A stretch of DNA of 36,843 nucleotides, from the NCBI GenBank assembly GCA_022013205.1, contig JAKLQT010000244.1, forward strand, positions 1 to 36,843, read 5' to 3'. Both the position numbers and the translations under genes were made by a program. This document shows positions 8,165 through 15,903 of this stretch, one piece after another. The first letter of the stretch is position 1, and every line of letters starts with the position of its first letter. Under the pieces are notes generated by a model that was given only the letters and a program-made list of their open reading frames with translations, ran no database searches and was not told the DNA's origin. Source of the DNA: Candidatus Omnitrophota bacterium (GTDB lineage: Bacteria > Omnitrophota > Gorgyraeia > B26-G9).

Positions 8165-10026
8165 GCTCAATATTATTATCCATTTTATGTTCATTTTTTA
8201 TTTTTGCCGCTTACCTGGTCGTTTGCTCTCCTTTGCAAGAAAAAGACGATATTGTAACCGCCGGTTTTACGCTGGCGGTTTTCCAAATCATAATATCCGA
8301 AATATTGCTCGGCATATTCGGTTTACTTACCCCTTCTCTTGTCCTTTCCGCTAACATGATAATCCCCTGCCTTATTATCCGGCTAAGAAGAAAGCACCTC
8401 AATTTAAAAAAACTGCGGTTAACGGTTCCTCAGCATTATTTTAAAAACACAAATACAATCTTCATCTGTCAAATGATTTTCGTAAGCTACGGGCTTATTA
8501 TCTTTTTCGGGCTCTTGATTCCTCCCTATGCCTGGGACAGCATCTCTTATCACCTGCTTAGCGTATTCACCTGGCTAAAGGCAGGAAAATTAATCATGGT
8601 TCAGCCGTTGTATGATACCTCGTTTTTTCCGATGAACGGAGCGCTTATGATGTTCTGGGTGTATCTCACCAGCCAAAACCTCCATCTTATCAACCTCGTA
8701 CAACTGCCCTTTGCCTTTATGCTCGCTTTCGCGACTTACAGCCTGGCCCGCAAATGCAATATCGCCGGCGCCTCTAAAGTTATTCCTATTGTCCTGTTAA
8801 CACCGGTAATAATGCTGTTATCCTCCGTTGAATATGTAGACATCATCTTTGCCTGTTTCGTAATTATCGGTTTAAATTTTATTATTGGTTACCTGCGCAC
8901 GAAAACACCTGTTTTTATCCCGCTGGCCTGTATTGCCTTAAGTCTCGCCGGCGGCACAAAGCCCGGCGGTTTCTGGCTAATAATCGGGGCTTTATTGTTT
9001 TTATGCTTTCTCAGGACAAAGAAAGCACCTATCAAATACATCTTAAGCGGGCTTATGCTTGTATGTATCAGCGGCGGCTGGTGGTTTATCAGAAATATTA
9101 TCTTGACCGGCAACCCCATATTTCCTTATTCTCTCACCATCTTTGGGATTAAGCTGTTAAAAGGCACTACCGCGCTGGATAAAGTATCTCCATACAGCCA
9201 ATGGTTTGTCGATGCTAAATGGCAATGGATTCTTTATCCCCTTCAGGAAAAAATCCGCGGTAATTTTACTTATTCCATTGAAAACGGATTCGGGATGCAA
9301 TTTGTTTTAGGCTTGGCCGCCTTATGCTACGCCATATATCTATCAATAATAAAAAAAGACAGGCTATCATGTCTTGTTTTCTTGATTTTCCCCGTAACGA
9401 TATGTTTCTGGACTACGGCGGTTACCTGTTCCGTGCCCAGATATATTATATTTTTATGTTCCATAACCGCGATTGCCTTCACCTATGTGTATGATCATCT
9501 GAATAACCGACAGCAAAAAATCATGGACATTATGATAACCTACGCCTTATTTTTTTCTTTTCTGGCCTGTCTGCCCATATTAATTCCACACGAGGCAAAC
9601 GTCTTGAATGCTTATTTTAAAAACCATAAATTATCCGCTTATGAGTATTATAGATGGGAATACGGTTCCATAGCAAAGGCATGGGAATGGCTGGATAAAA
9701 ACATTCCTCCGGGAAGCGTTATTGCTTACAATCATCCGGAGTTGATAACCCCTCTCTACGGAGAGAAACTGCAGAATAATATTATTCATATCGCTCCTTA
9801 TGATTTTCCCAACGCCGGGAAGAACGCGCCAAGAACCTATAGCCGTTGGAAAAAACTATTAGAAAAAAATAATGTTGCATATTTTCTCGCGTATATCCCA
9901 TACTGGAATATTAATACCGGTTATGCGGATTTCTCATGGCCGCAAAAGCACCCGGAGGATTTCGCGGTGTTAAGAAAATGGGATTTTGACACTAAACATC
10001 CGGTCATCATTTATAAGGTACGTTAA
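8161..10026 (+). CDS. Polytopic glycosyltransferase, ArnT/PMT-like fold (621 aa)
   Basis: About eleven membrane helices cover residues 1-480, followed by a soluble C-terminal domain. The first periplasmic loop has PPYAWDSISYHLLSVFTWL. Its Asp within W-D-S-x-x-Y-H matches the loop of dolichol/undecaprenyl-phosphate-sugar glycosyltransferases (GT-C superfamily), and AGGTKPGGFWLIIGALL fits the conserved K-x-G region later in that fold. Such enzymes move a sugar from a lipid carrier to an acceptor on the outer face of the cytoplasmic membrane. The start overlaps the small membrane ORF upstream. The Mfd-like gene follows after 5 bp and may be co-transcribed. Acceptor and sugar are unknown. Confidence 0.72.
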   Translation: MSSILLSILCSFFIFAAYLVVCSPLQEKDDIVTAGFTLAVFQIIISEILLGIFGLLTPSLVLSANMIIPCLIIRLRRKHLNLKKLRLTVPQHYFKNTNTIFICQMIFVSYGLIIFFGLLIPPYAWDSISYHLLSVFTWLKAGKLIMVQPLYDTSFFPMNGALMMFWVYLTSQNLHLINLVQLPFAFMLAFATYSLARKCNIAGASKVIPIVLLTPVIMLLSSVEYVDIIFACFVIIGLNFIIGYLRTKTPVFIPLACIALSLAGGTKPGGFWLIIGALLFLCFLRTKKAPIKYILSGLMLVCISGGWWFIRNIILTGNPIFPYSLTIFGIKLLKGTTALDKVSPYSQWFVDAKWQWILYPLQEKIRGNFTYSIENGFGMQFVLGLAALCYAIYLSIIKKDRLSCLVFLIFPVTICFWTTAVTCSVPRYIIFLCSITAIAFTYVYDHLNNRQQKIMDIMITYALFFSFLACLPILIPHEANVLNAYFKNHKLSAYEYYRWEYGSIAKAWEWLDKNIPPGSVIAYNHPELITPLYGEKLQNNIIHIAPYDFPNAGKNAPRTYSRWKKLLEKNNVAYFLAYIPYWNINTGYADFSWPQKHPEDFAVLRKWDFDTKHPVIIYKVR

Positions 10027-10031
10027 ACGCC

Positions 10032-11900
10032 ATGTTCCGAACATTAAAATTTTATCCGCAGCAGACTATAGACCCGGAAAAGATATTCGCGCAGCTGGTT
10101 GAATTCGGCTACAAACGCAGCGAGCAGGTCGCGGAAAAAGGCGATTTTGCCTATCGCGGCTCGATACTCGATATTTACGCGGTGAATTACGAAAGCCCGG
10201 CACGCATCGAACTCGCCTTTGACAGCATCGAAAAGATTTTTACCTTCTCGCGGCAGACGGGAAAAATCATCAGCGAGCAGAATCCGCTCCTCGTCATGCC
10301 GGCAAGGATACTTTCCGCCCGGCAGCAGACGGAGCGCCTATCCATAAATAAATTCGAAGAACTGGAAGAGAACGATTTCCTCGTGCATATCGAACACGGC
10401 ATCGGCCGATACTGCGGCATCAGCGTGCTTAAAGGCAAGCGCCATATTAAAATTGAATACGCGGATAGCGCCTTTTTGTATGTTCCCTTTTCGCAAAAAC
10501 ATCTCCTGCAAAAATACATCGGCTTTAGCGGCCACGCGCCGCGGCTGCACAAGCTCGGCGGCAAGCTCTGGCAAAACACAAAAAATAAGGCGCAAAGAGG
10601 CGTCACCAGTTTTGCCATTGACCTTTTGAAAATCCAGGCAAAACGCAGCGCGCTTTCCGGGTTTTCCTTTTCCGCGGATACCGACTGGCAGCGCGAATTC
10701 GAAAGCCGCTTCCCGTTCCGCGAAACCGCGGACCAGAAAAAGGCCGCGGAAGACGTAAAAAAAGATATGGAGTCCGCGAAACCCATGGACCGGCTGCTCT
10801 GCGGCGATGTCGGCTACGGCAAGACCGAGCTCGCCTTCCGCGCCGCGTTCAAGGCGGTAATGGACAATAAACAGGTGGCCATGCTCGTGCCCACGACCAT
10901 TCTTGCCGAACAACACCACCACAACCTTTCCGAACGCGTTAAAGATTTTCCCGTAAACGTACAGATGCTCAGCCGATTCAAGAACAGCTCCGAACAGGAG
11001 CAAATCATCAAAGGCCTGCATCAAGGCACGGTGGATATCGTTATCGGCACGCACCGGCTTCTTTCCGATGATCTAAGCTTTAAAAAACTCGGGCTGATAA
11101 TCATCGACGAGGAACAGCGCTTCGGCGTCAAGGCAAAGGAAAAACTAAAACACCTGCGCGAGCTTGTCGACGTGCTCACGCTCACCGCCACGCCTATACC
11201 CCGCACATTGTACATGTCGCTTTTAGGCGTAAAAGACATGTCCACGATAAATACGCCTCCGGAAAACCGCCGGCCGATTGAAACTTTCGTAAGCGTTTAT
11301 GACGAGGAACTGGTAAAAAACGCCCTTGCCAACGAACTCGAACGCCACGGCCAGGTCTATTTCATCCATAACCGCATTGAAGACATCGAACAGATTTACG
11401 AACGCATTAAAATTATGCTGCCGCAGGCGCGTATTGCCGTGGGCCACGGCCGCATGCACGAAAAAGACCTGGAAAAGGTCATGCTTGATTTTATCGAACA
11501 TAAAATAGACATCCTTGTATCCACAACCATCGTCGAATCCGGCCTGGATATTCCCAATGCCAATACGCTGATCGTGAACAACGCGCATAATTTCGGCCTG
11601 GCAGACCTCTATCAGTTGCGCGGACGTGTCGGCAGGTTTGACCGCAAGGCTTACGCCTATTTCCTCATCCCCAAACACGCCTCCTTTAACCCGGACGCGA
11701 AAAGAAGGCTAAAATCAATACAAAAATTCACGGAACTCGGTTCCGGATTCAGAATCGCCATGGAAGACCTGGAAATCCGCGGCGCCGGAAACCTGCTCGG
11801 CGAGGAACAGCACGGCTACATCATGTCCATAGGCTTTGACCTTTACTGCCGGCTTCTGAAACAGGCGGTTGAAGCGCTCAAAAAACACGAACATCACTGA
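10032..11900 (+). CDS. mfd: Compact Mfd-like transcription-repair coupling translocase (622 aa)
   Basis: The protein contains the core of Mfd but is about half the usual length of 1100-1200 residues. Residues 13-90 match the tail of the UvrB-like module (LVEFGYKRSEQV, FAYRGSILDIYAV). Residues about 112-180 are the CarD-like RNA-polymerase-interacting domain (ENDFLVHIEHGIGRY). Residues 225-600 are the RecG-type helicase motor with Walker A GDVGYGKTE (258-266), DEEQ box (359-362), TATPIPRTLY (385-394) and the TRG motif ADLYQLRGRVGR. Missing are the first UvrB-like part, the segment between the UvrB-like tail and the RNA-polymerase domain, and the whole C-terminal D7 domain: it ends at FDLYCRLLKQAVEALK, where D7 would begin. 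It starts 5 bp after the membrane glycosyltransferase with a weak ribosome-binding site. Either a streamlined Mfd or a deletion derivative. Confidence 0.85.
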   Translation: MFRTLKFYPQQTIDPEKIFAQLVEFGYKRSEQVAEKGDFAYRGSILDIYAVNYESPARIELAFDSIEKIFTFSRQTGKIISEQNPLLVMPARILSARQQTERLSINKFEELEENDFLVHIEHGIGRYCGISVLKGKRHIKIEYADSAFLYVPFSQKHLLQKYIGFSGHAPRLHKLGGKLWQNTKNKAQRGVTSFAIDLLKIQAKRSALSGFSFSADTDWQREFESRFPFRETADQKKAAEDVKKDMESAKPMDRLLCGDVGYGKTELAFRAAFKAVMDNKQVAMLVPTTILAEQHHHNLSERVKDFPVNVQMLSRFKNSSEQEQIIKGLHQGTVDIVIGTHRLLSDDLSFKKLGLIIIDEEQRFGVKAKEKLKHLRELVDVLTLTATPIPRTLYMSLLGVKDMSTINTPPENRRPIETFVSVYDEELVKNALANELERHGQVYFIHNRIEDIEQIYERIKIMLPQARIAVGHGRMHEKDLEKVMLDFIEHKIDILVSTTIVESGLDIPNANTLIVNNAHNFGLADLYQLRGRVGRFDRKAYAYFLIPKHASFNPDAKRRLKSIQKFTELGSGFRIAMEDLEIRGAGNLLGEEQHGYIMSIGFDLYCRLLKQAVEALKKHEHH

Positions 11901-11940
11901 TATCCACATATCTATCGCTAAAAAAAAGCAAAACACGGCC

Positions 11941-11969
11941 TTGTGTTCAGCTGAATTTTATGTTATAGT
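11941..11969 (+). promoter_or_regulatory. Sigma-70-type promoter of the ppiC/surA-pdxA-rsmA operon
   Basis: TTGTGT (11941-11946), 17 bp, then TATAGT (11964-11969), continuing into TATAAT (11969-11974). The ATG at 12017 follows after about 40 nt, with a weak AGAGAG ribosome-binding site. It lies in the only gap of more than 100 bp in this block. Confidence 0.55.
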
Positions 11970-12016
11970 ATAATGTAAAATTACAACGCGCTAGACAATA
12001 TCCACAAGAGAGAAAA

Positions 12017-13000
12017 ATGAATTACCGTTCAATATTTTCACTATTAATCCTATTCGTAATAAGCATTCTGCTTGTTACTTGCGCCGTCGCGCAGCAGACG
12101 GAATTTACGCAAAAAATTCTCGCCGTAGTCGGCGGTCAAGCAATCACGCAAACCGACGTTGACGAGCTTCTTGCCCCGATCTACCTGCAGTATAAAAACA
12201 CCTATAAAGGCAATGACTTGAAACAAAAACTCGATATCGCCAGGGCAGACATACTCGAACAAATCATTGAGGATAAGCTTATCCTGCATGAGGCAAAACG
12301 CCGGGAGCTGACCGTTGACGAAAAAGAAGTCGATAAGCTTATCGAAGATTTAAAACAGGACTTTTCCTCATGGGAAGAATTCGAACAGGTATTAAAGAAC
12401 CAGAATACCAGCCTCACGGAACTGCGGAAACGTTATCGCGAACAACTGCTCATAAAGAAAGCCGTGGGCAAAGCGATAATCAGCAAAATCATCATTTCAC
12501 CCGGAGAAGTTGCCGATTATTACGAAGCACACAAAAACGATTTCAAAATACCCGAACAAATACATCTGCGCAGTATTTTTCTTAACGTAAATAACAACGA
12601 GGAAGAAATTCAAAAGAAAGCGGACGACATATACGCGCAATTAGAAAAAGGCACGCCTTTCGTAGAACTGGTGGAAAAATATTCCGAAGCGCCCAATGTG
12701 GTCGATGCCGGGGATATGGGCTTTATTAAACGCGGCTCCCTGCGCGCGGAGATTGAAAACACCGTCTTTACGCTTAAAACAGGCGCATACTCCAAACCGC
12801 TCAAAACTCCCGCCGGTTATTATATTTTTAAAATCGAAGGAAAAAAAGAAGCAACAACCTCTCCGCTGGAAAATGTCCAGGAAAACATACGGCGTTATTT
12901 ATTTGAGGAAAAGATTAAAGTAAGATTAAAAGAATGGATTGATAAACTAAAAACAACAACATTGATCGAGGTGAAAACGTATGGCAAAGAAAAAAGCTAA
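12017..13000 (+). CDS. SurA/PpiC-type periplasmic peptidyl-prolyl isomerase (327 aa)
   Basis: A signal peptide (residues about 5-25, LLILFVISILLVTCAVA) is followed by a helical SurA-N-like chaperone region: ILAVVGGQAITQTDVDELL (residues about 34-52), then ILEQIIEDKLILHEAKRREL. A parvulin domain spans about residues 178-290 (EQIHLRSIFLNV, FVELVEKYSEAP, GDMGFIKRGSL, KTPAGYYIFKIEG). Members help outer-membrane proteins fold in the periplasm. Its stop lies inside the start of pdxA (20-bp overlap), and pdxA-rsmA follow, the same order as E. coli surA-pdxA-ksgA. An outer membrane is therefore likely in this organism. Confidence 0.86.
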   Translation: MNYRSIFSLLILFVISILLVTCAVAQQTEFTQKILAVVGGQAITQTDVDELLAPIYLQYKNTYKGNDLKQKLDIARADILEQIIEDKLILHEAKRRELTVDEKEVDKLIEDLKQDFSSWEEFEQVLKNQNTSLTELRKRYREQLLIKKAVGKAIISKIIISPGEVADYYEAHKNDFKIPEQIHLRSIFLNVNNNEEEIQKKADDIYAQLEKGTPFVELVEKYSEAPNVVDAGDMGFIKRGSLRAEIENTVFTLKTGAYSKPLKTPAGYYIFKIEGKKEATTSPLENVQENIRRYLFEEKIKVRLKEWIDKLKTTTLIEVKTYGKEKS

Positions 13001-14039
13001 AATCGGTATTACCCTGGGCGACCCTGCCGGCATCGGTATGGAAATAACTCTTAAAGCGCTCCAGGACAAAAAAATCCGCGAATCCGCCACTTTTCTGCTT
13101 ATCGGGGATTACGGAGCTCTCACTCATCTGCAGCGTGACCTGAGAATTAAAGCCGTCAACTACCACATTATCTCCGATATCGGGCGGCTGCGTTTAAGCG
13201 AAGAACTCATAAATTTTGTCAACCTGGGAAATATCACCTTCAACATTCCGTACGGGAAAATCGACGGCCGCTGCGGCAAGGCCGCCTATGAATACATAAA
13301 TATGGCCTGCCTGCTCCTGCGTTCTCACGACAACCTTGACGCCTTAGTCACCGCCCCGATCAATAAGGAAGCCCTGCATTTAGCCGGGCACACATTCCAT
13401 GGCCATACCCAGATACTCGCGCAGCGGTTCAAGTCCCGCTACGTACGCATGATGTTCTGCGCGGAAAAACTGCGCGTGGTGCTCGTAACCATCCATGTGC
13501 CGCTGAAGAATGTTCCCGCTCTCGTAACGAAAAAAGAAGTGCAGGACACCATCTTTGCCGTGCAGCGCGTGATGAACACCAATTTCAAGATAAAAAGGCC
13601 GCGCATTGCCGTCTGCGGCCTAAACCCGCACGCCTCGGAAGACGGCTTATTCGGCACGGAAGAAGCGGAACATATTATTCCCGCGATAAAAAAAGCCAAA
13701 GCGCAGCACATAAGGGTTGAAGGCCCCTTCCCCAGCGACACTTTGTTCTGGAAGGCAAAAGAAGGGCAATACGACGCAGTTATCGCCATGTACCATGACC
13801 AGGCCTGCATTCCGTTTAAGACGCTCTATTTCGACAAAGGCGTCAACGTTACGCTCGGGCTTCCGTTCATCCGTACCTCTCCCGACCATGGCACGGCCTT
13901 TGACATCGCCGGGAAAAACATGGCCGACCCGCACGCGATGAAAGAAGCCATCCGTGTAGCGGTGGAAATGACTTCGAACATGCCGCGCAAACGAAAGAAA
14001 AAGAAAATTTATGTCCCGCACATCGAACATTCCGGTTGA
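12981..14039 (+). CDS. pdxA: 4-hydroxythreonine-4-phosphate dehydrogenase PdxA (352 aa)
   Basis: The enzyme oxidises 4-phosphooxy-threonine in de novo pyridoxal 5'-phosphate synthesis. Family motifs are all present: ITLGDPAGIGMEITLKAL at the N-terminus, APINKEALHLAGHTFHGHT with the first metal-binding His, GPFPSDTLFW, MYHDQACIPFKTLYFDKGVN and TSPDHGTAFDIAGKN near the C-terminus. Length is slightly above the usual 330 residues because of a basic tail (RKRKKKK). A GAGGTG ribosome-binding site lies inside the end of the upstream isomerase gene, with a 20-bp overlap. The next gene, rsmA, overlaps by 29 bp. Cytoplasmic, homodimeric, divalent-metal dependent by family knowledge. Confidence 0.95.
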   Translation: MAKKKAKIGITLGDPAGIGMEITLKALQDKKIRESATFLLIGDYGALTHLQRDLRIKAVNYHIISDIGRLRLSEELINFVNLGNITFNIPYGKIDGRCGKAAYEYINMACLLLRSHDNLDALVTAPINKEALHLAGHTFHGHTQILAQRFKSRYVRMMFCAEKLRVVLVTIHVPLKNVPALVTKKEVQDTIFAVQRVMNTNFKIKRPRIAVCGLNPHASEDGLFGTEEAEHIIPAIKKAKAQHIRVEGPFPSDTLFWKAKEGQYDAVIAMYHDQACIPFKTLYFDKGVNVTLGLPFIRTSPDHGTAFDIAGKNMADPHAMKEAIRVAVEMTSNMPRKRKKKKIYVPHIEHSG

Positions 14040-14856
14040 TTACAAACCGCGGCCGAAAAAAAGGCTCGGGCAGCATTTCCTTATCGATAAAGCGGCGCTG
14101 GGAAACATCCTGGACGCCGCTCGGCTTTCTTCCGAGGACTACGTCCTGGAAATCGGCAGCGGGAGCGGCAACCTCAGCGTACTGCTGGCGAAACAAGCCG
14201 GAAGATTCTACGCCCTGGAAAAGGATACGGCCTTTAACGCGGTTCTTAAAAGCCGGCTCAAACCTTTCCCCTGCAGCAAAATCATCTTCACCGACATACT
14301 CGCGTTTGATATAAAAGAAATATTCGAAGGCAGAAAATATAAAGTGATCGGCAACATCCCCTATTACATCACCTCGCCGATTATCACGCGGCTCATCGAA
14401 CAGCGTGAATACATCGACACGATACTCATAACCATCCAGAAAGAAGTCGCGCAGCGCATCGTTGCCTGCCCGGGGACGAAAAACTACGGACGGCTTTCCA
14501 TACTTGCGCAATTCTACACCAGTCCGGAACTCATAACCATCTTTCCCAAAAAATTATTTTCTCCGGCTCCGGAAGTTGACTCCGCGCTGATACGCCTAAA
14601 AATACTCTCTTCCCCATCCATATCCGTTGCCTCGGAAAAGACGTTTTTTAGGGTGGTAAAGGCGATCTTCGCGCAGCGCAGAAAAACACTGTTAAACGGG
14701 TTGCTCGCCGCCGGCTTCGCGATTAATAAAGAAACAATGCTGGAGATACTGAAGAAAACGGATATTACGCCTTCATGCCGCGGGGAACAGCTAAAACTCT
14801 GCGAAATAGGCAGGCTCAGCGACGCGATCGAGGGATATTCACCGCAAAAGATTTAA
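14011..14856 (+). CDS. rsmA: 16S rRNA dimethyladenosine transferase RsmA/KsgA (281 aa)
   Basis: It dimethylates two adjacent adenosines near the 3' end of 16S rRNA using SAM, a late ribosome maturation step. Motifs: KKRLGQHFLIDKAALGNIL at the N-terminus, the SAM-binding VLEIGSGSGNLSVLL, the acidic ALEKD, and the catalytic GNIPYYITSPII. The C-terminal RNA-binding helical part includes FFRVVKAIFAQRRKTLLNGL. The start ATG lies within the pdxA tail. The stop TAA lies in TTTAAA, shared with the convergent minus-strand gene ending at 14853, so the two genes overlap tail to tail by four bases. Confidence 0.95.
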   Translation: MSRTSNIPVDYKPRPKKRLGQHFLIDKAALGNILDAARLSSEDYVLEIGSGSGNLSVLLAKQAGRFYALEKDTAFNAVLKSRLKPFPCSKIIFTDILAFDIKEIFEGRKYKVIGNIPYYITSPIITRLIEQREYIDTILITIQKEVAQRIVACPGTKNYGRLSILAQFYTSPELITIFPKKLFSPAPEVDSALIRLKILSSPSISVASEKTFFRVVKAIFAQRRKTLLNGLLAAGFAINKETMLEILKKTDITPSCRGEQLKLCEIGRLSDAIEGYSPQKI

Positions 14857-15161
14857 ATCGCCGAACGCAAAACACGGTCAACTTCAATGGCCTTACGGTC
14901 AAAATCAATGCTGTTCAATTCTATCGGCTCAAGCTCATAAACGGAAGCATCATTGCCCTCTTCTATGATCTGCGCCTTAAATGTACTTACCTCACCTGCG
15001 CTAATGATGTTGTGCATCTCCGTACTTACCAATGCCTTCGGCAACTGCACGGATAAGGGGCATATTGATTCAACAGGCAGCATACAAAAAGCAAAACGGC
15101 TGGACATAACCACAATACTCAGAACTGTTATCGCGGAAATTTTCATATTAATTCTTTTCAT
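14853..15161 (-). CDS. Small exported protein of the leader/tail family (103 aa)
   Basis: I do not recognise a homologue. I chose the ATG at 15161 (MKRINMKISAITVLSIVVMS) because AGGAGAG lies just upstream; an in-frame ATG at 15191 is possible but lacks this. A hydrophobic leader (residues about 7-25, ending RFAFC) is followed by ICPLSVQLPKALVS, which resembles the TLxPxVQI box of the larger genes downstream. The protein ends VDRVLRSAI, a variant of the shared C-terminal tail. Its promoter (15236-15264) and the upstream 110 bp match those of the 372- and 1852-residue family members. It is therefore probably the smallest intact member of the family. Function unknown; location probably periplasmic or surface. 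Confidence 0.6.
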   Translation of the reverse strand: MKRINMKISAITVLSIVVMSSRFAFCMLPVESICPLSVQLPKALVSTEMHNIISAGEVSTFKAQIIEEGNDASVYELEPIELNSIDFDRKAIEVDRVLRSAI

Positions 15162-15235
15162 CTTTCTCACTCTCCTGCTTTCGTTACTCACTTCTCTGTT
15201 TAAAAAAATTAACCGTCTTTTCTAAAAGGTAATTA

Positions 15236-15264
15236 ATTATACCATATATTTTTCTTCTTTGCAA
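15236..15264 (-). promoter_or_regulatory. Promoter of the small leader/tail gene
   Basis: On the minus strand TTGCAA (15264-15259), a 17-bp spacer ending ATATGG, then TATAAT (15241-15236). Hexamers, spacing and the TGG before the -10 box match promoters at 20292-20320, 27059-27087, 31507-31535 and 33710-33738. Confidence 0.75.
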
Positions 15265-15377
15265 CTCAGTCACGCCAAATATTTTATTACTGCAACATAT
15301 TGCAAAACAATGTGTTATATAAATTTATCCGCAGAAAGATTATTCTTCTCTGCAGAAAAAACAAAAACTTGCGGCGT
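15265..15377 (-). repeat. Conserved upstream element, copy 1
   Basis: About 110 bp immediately upstream of the promoter resembles 20321-20431 and 27088-27198. Conserved phrases (plus strand) include TATTTTATTACTGCAACAT, ACAATGTGTTAT, TTCTTCTCTGCAGAAAAAAC and AACAAAAACTTGCGGCG. The position upstream of the -35 box suggests an activator or UP-element site rather than a transcribed element. Confidence 0.6.
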
Positions 15378-15381
15378 TTTA

Positions 15382-15404
15382 TCCGCTATGAGCTATGAGC
15401 TATG
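15382..15404. repeat. Heptamer repeat GCTATGA, three units
   Basis: GCTATGA GCTATGA GCTATGT lies directly after the stop codon of the leader/tail remnant, mirroring the placement of heptamer runs after the stops at 19081 and 21410. Confidence 0.6.
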
Positions 15405-15814
15405 TTATATCGCCTGTTCGATAAGCTCTAGGCGCTTCTTGTTAAACACTGTATTTTCTCTTTTGCCCCCCCATATCCATCATCTCCACACTTGTAGCCT
15501 TAATCCAATAGTCTTTTATAACCAAGAGGAATCCATATTCTTTCAGCTCTTTTCTCATAGCCAAAGAAAATCATATCCCAGTATTTACTCAAAGTTACTA
15601 AATTTTTGCTATTCCCATTTATCTTTTTTAAAAGGTTTGCCATCCACCTTTCAAAAACATTAATATCCTTCTTAATTCTCCCATGGCTATTTACAACAAC
15701 CTCGCCTGCCCCGCCCCAGGTAATATCTAATACCAAAAACGCCTGAATCAGCGCCAAAGCAATTATTTTAAATATTCTTTTGTTTTTTGGTTTTTCGTAT
15801 TTCCCAATTTCCAT
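15405..15814 (-). pseudogene. Remnant of a leader/tail gene: leader kept, body lost, tail kept
   Basis: The minus strand from about 15814 encodes PKNKRIFKIIALALIQAFLV then LDITWGG, the family leader. About 80 further codons follow and stop at 15500-15502. A different frame just downstream carries NTVFNKKRLELIEQAI and stops at 15405-15407, which is exactly the family's C-terminal tail. The TLxP box and any substantial body are absent, and a run of seven G/C at 15468-15474 or small deletions may separate the frames. It is best read as a decayed gene of the cluster, only about 135 codons long in total. No good ribosome-binding site is seen at 15814. An open frame continues back to 15907 but overlaps the end of the next gene. 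Confidence 0.65.
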
Positions 15815-15903
15815 AAATTTCCATAAATTTCTTATTTCTTCGTTCTCGTCCCAGTGAGCGCAGCGAATGGTTTTAATTTTATTCATCCGGCAAATTTTTA
15901 TTT

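Noticed and set aside
10187-11054. Long open frames on the minus strand opposite the Mfd-like gene (199 and 238 codons)
   Set aside because: They are antisense shadows of a clearly conserved protein in GC-richer DNA, have no ribosome-binding sites and resemble no protein family.
13439-14511. Minus-strand frames of 123, 127 and 214 codons opposite pdxA and rsmA
   Set aside because: Both plus-strand genes are unmistakable along their whole length, so these are shadows.
15162-15191. Upstream ATG at 15191 for the small leader/tail gene
   Set aside because: It adds a charged SNESRRVRK segment before the leader and has no purine-rich site at the right distance, whereas the ATG at 15161 follows AGGAGAG.
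15265-15377. Conserved upstream element considered as a riboswitch
   Set aside because: It lies upstream of the promoter's -35 box on the coding strand, so it would not be part of the mRNA, and no known riboswitch core was recognised.
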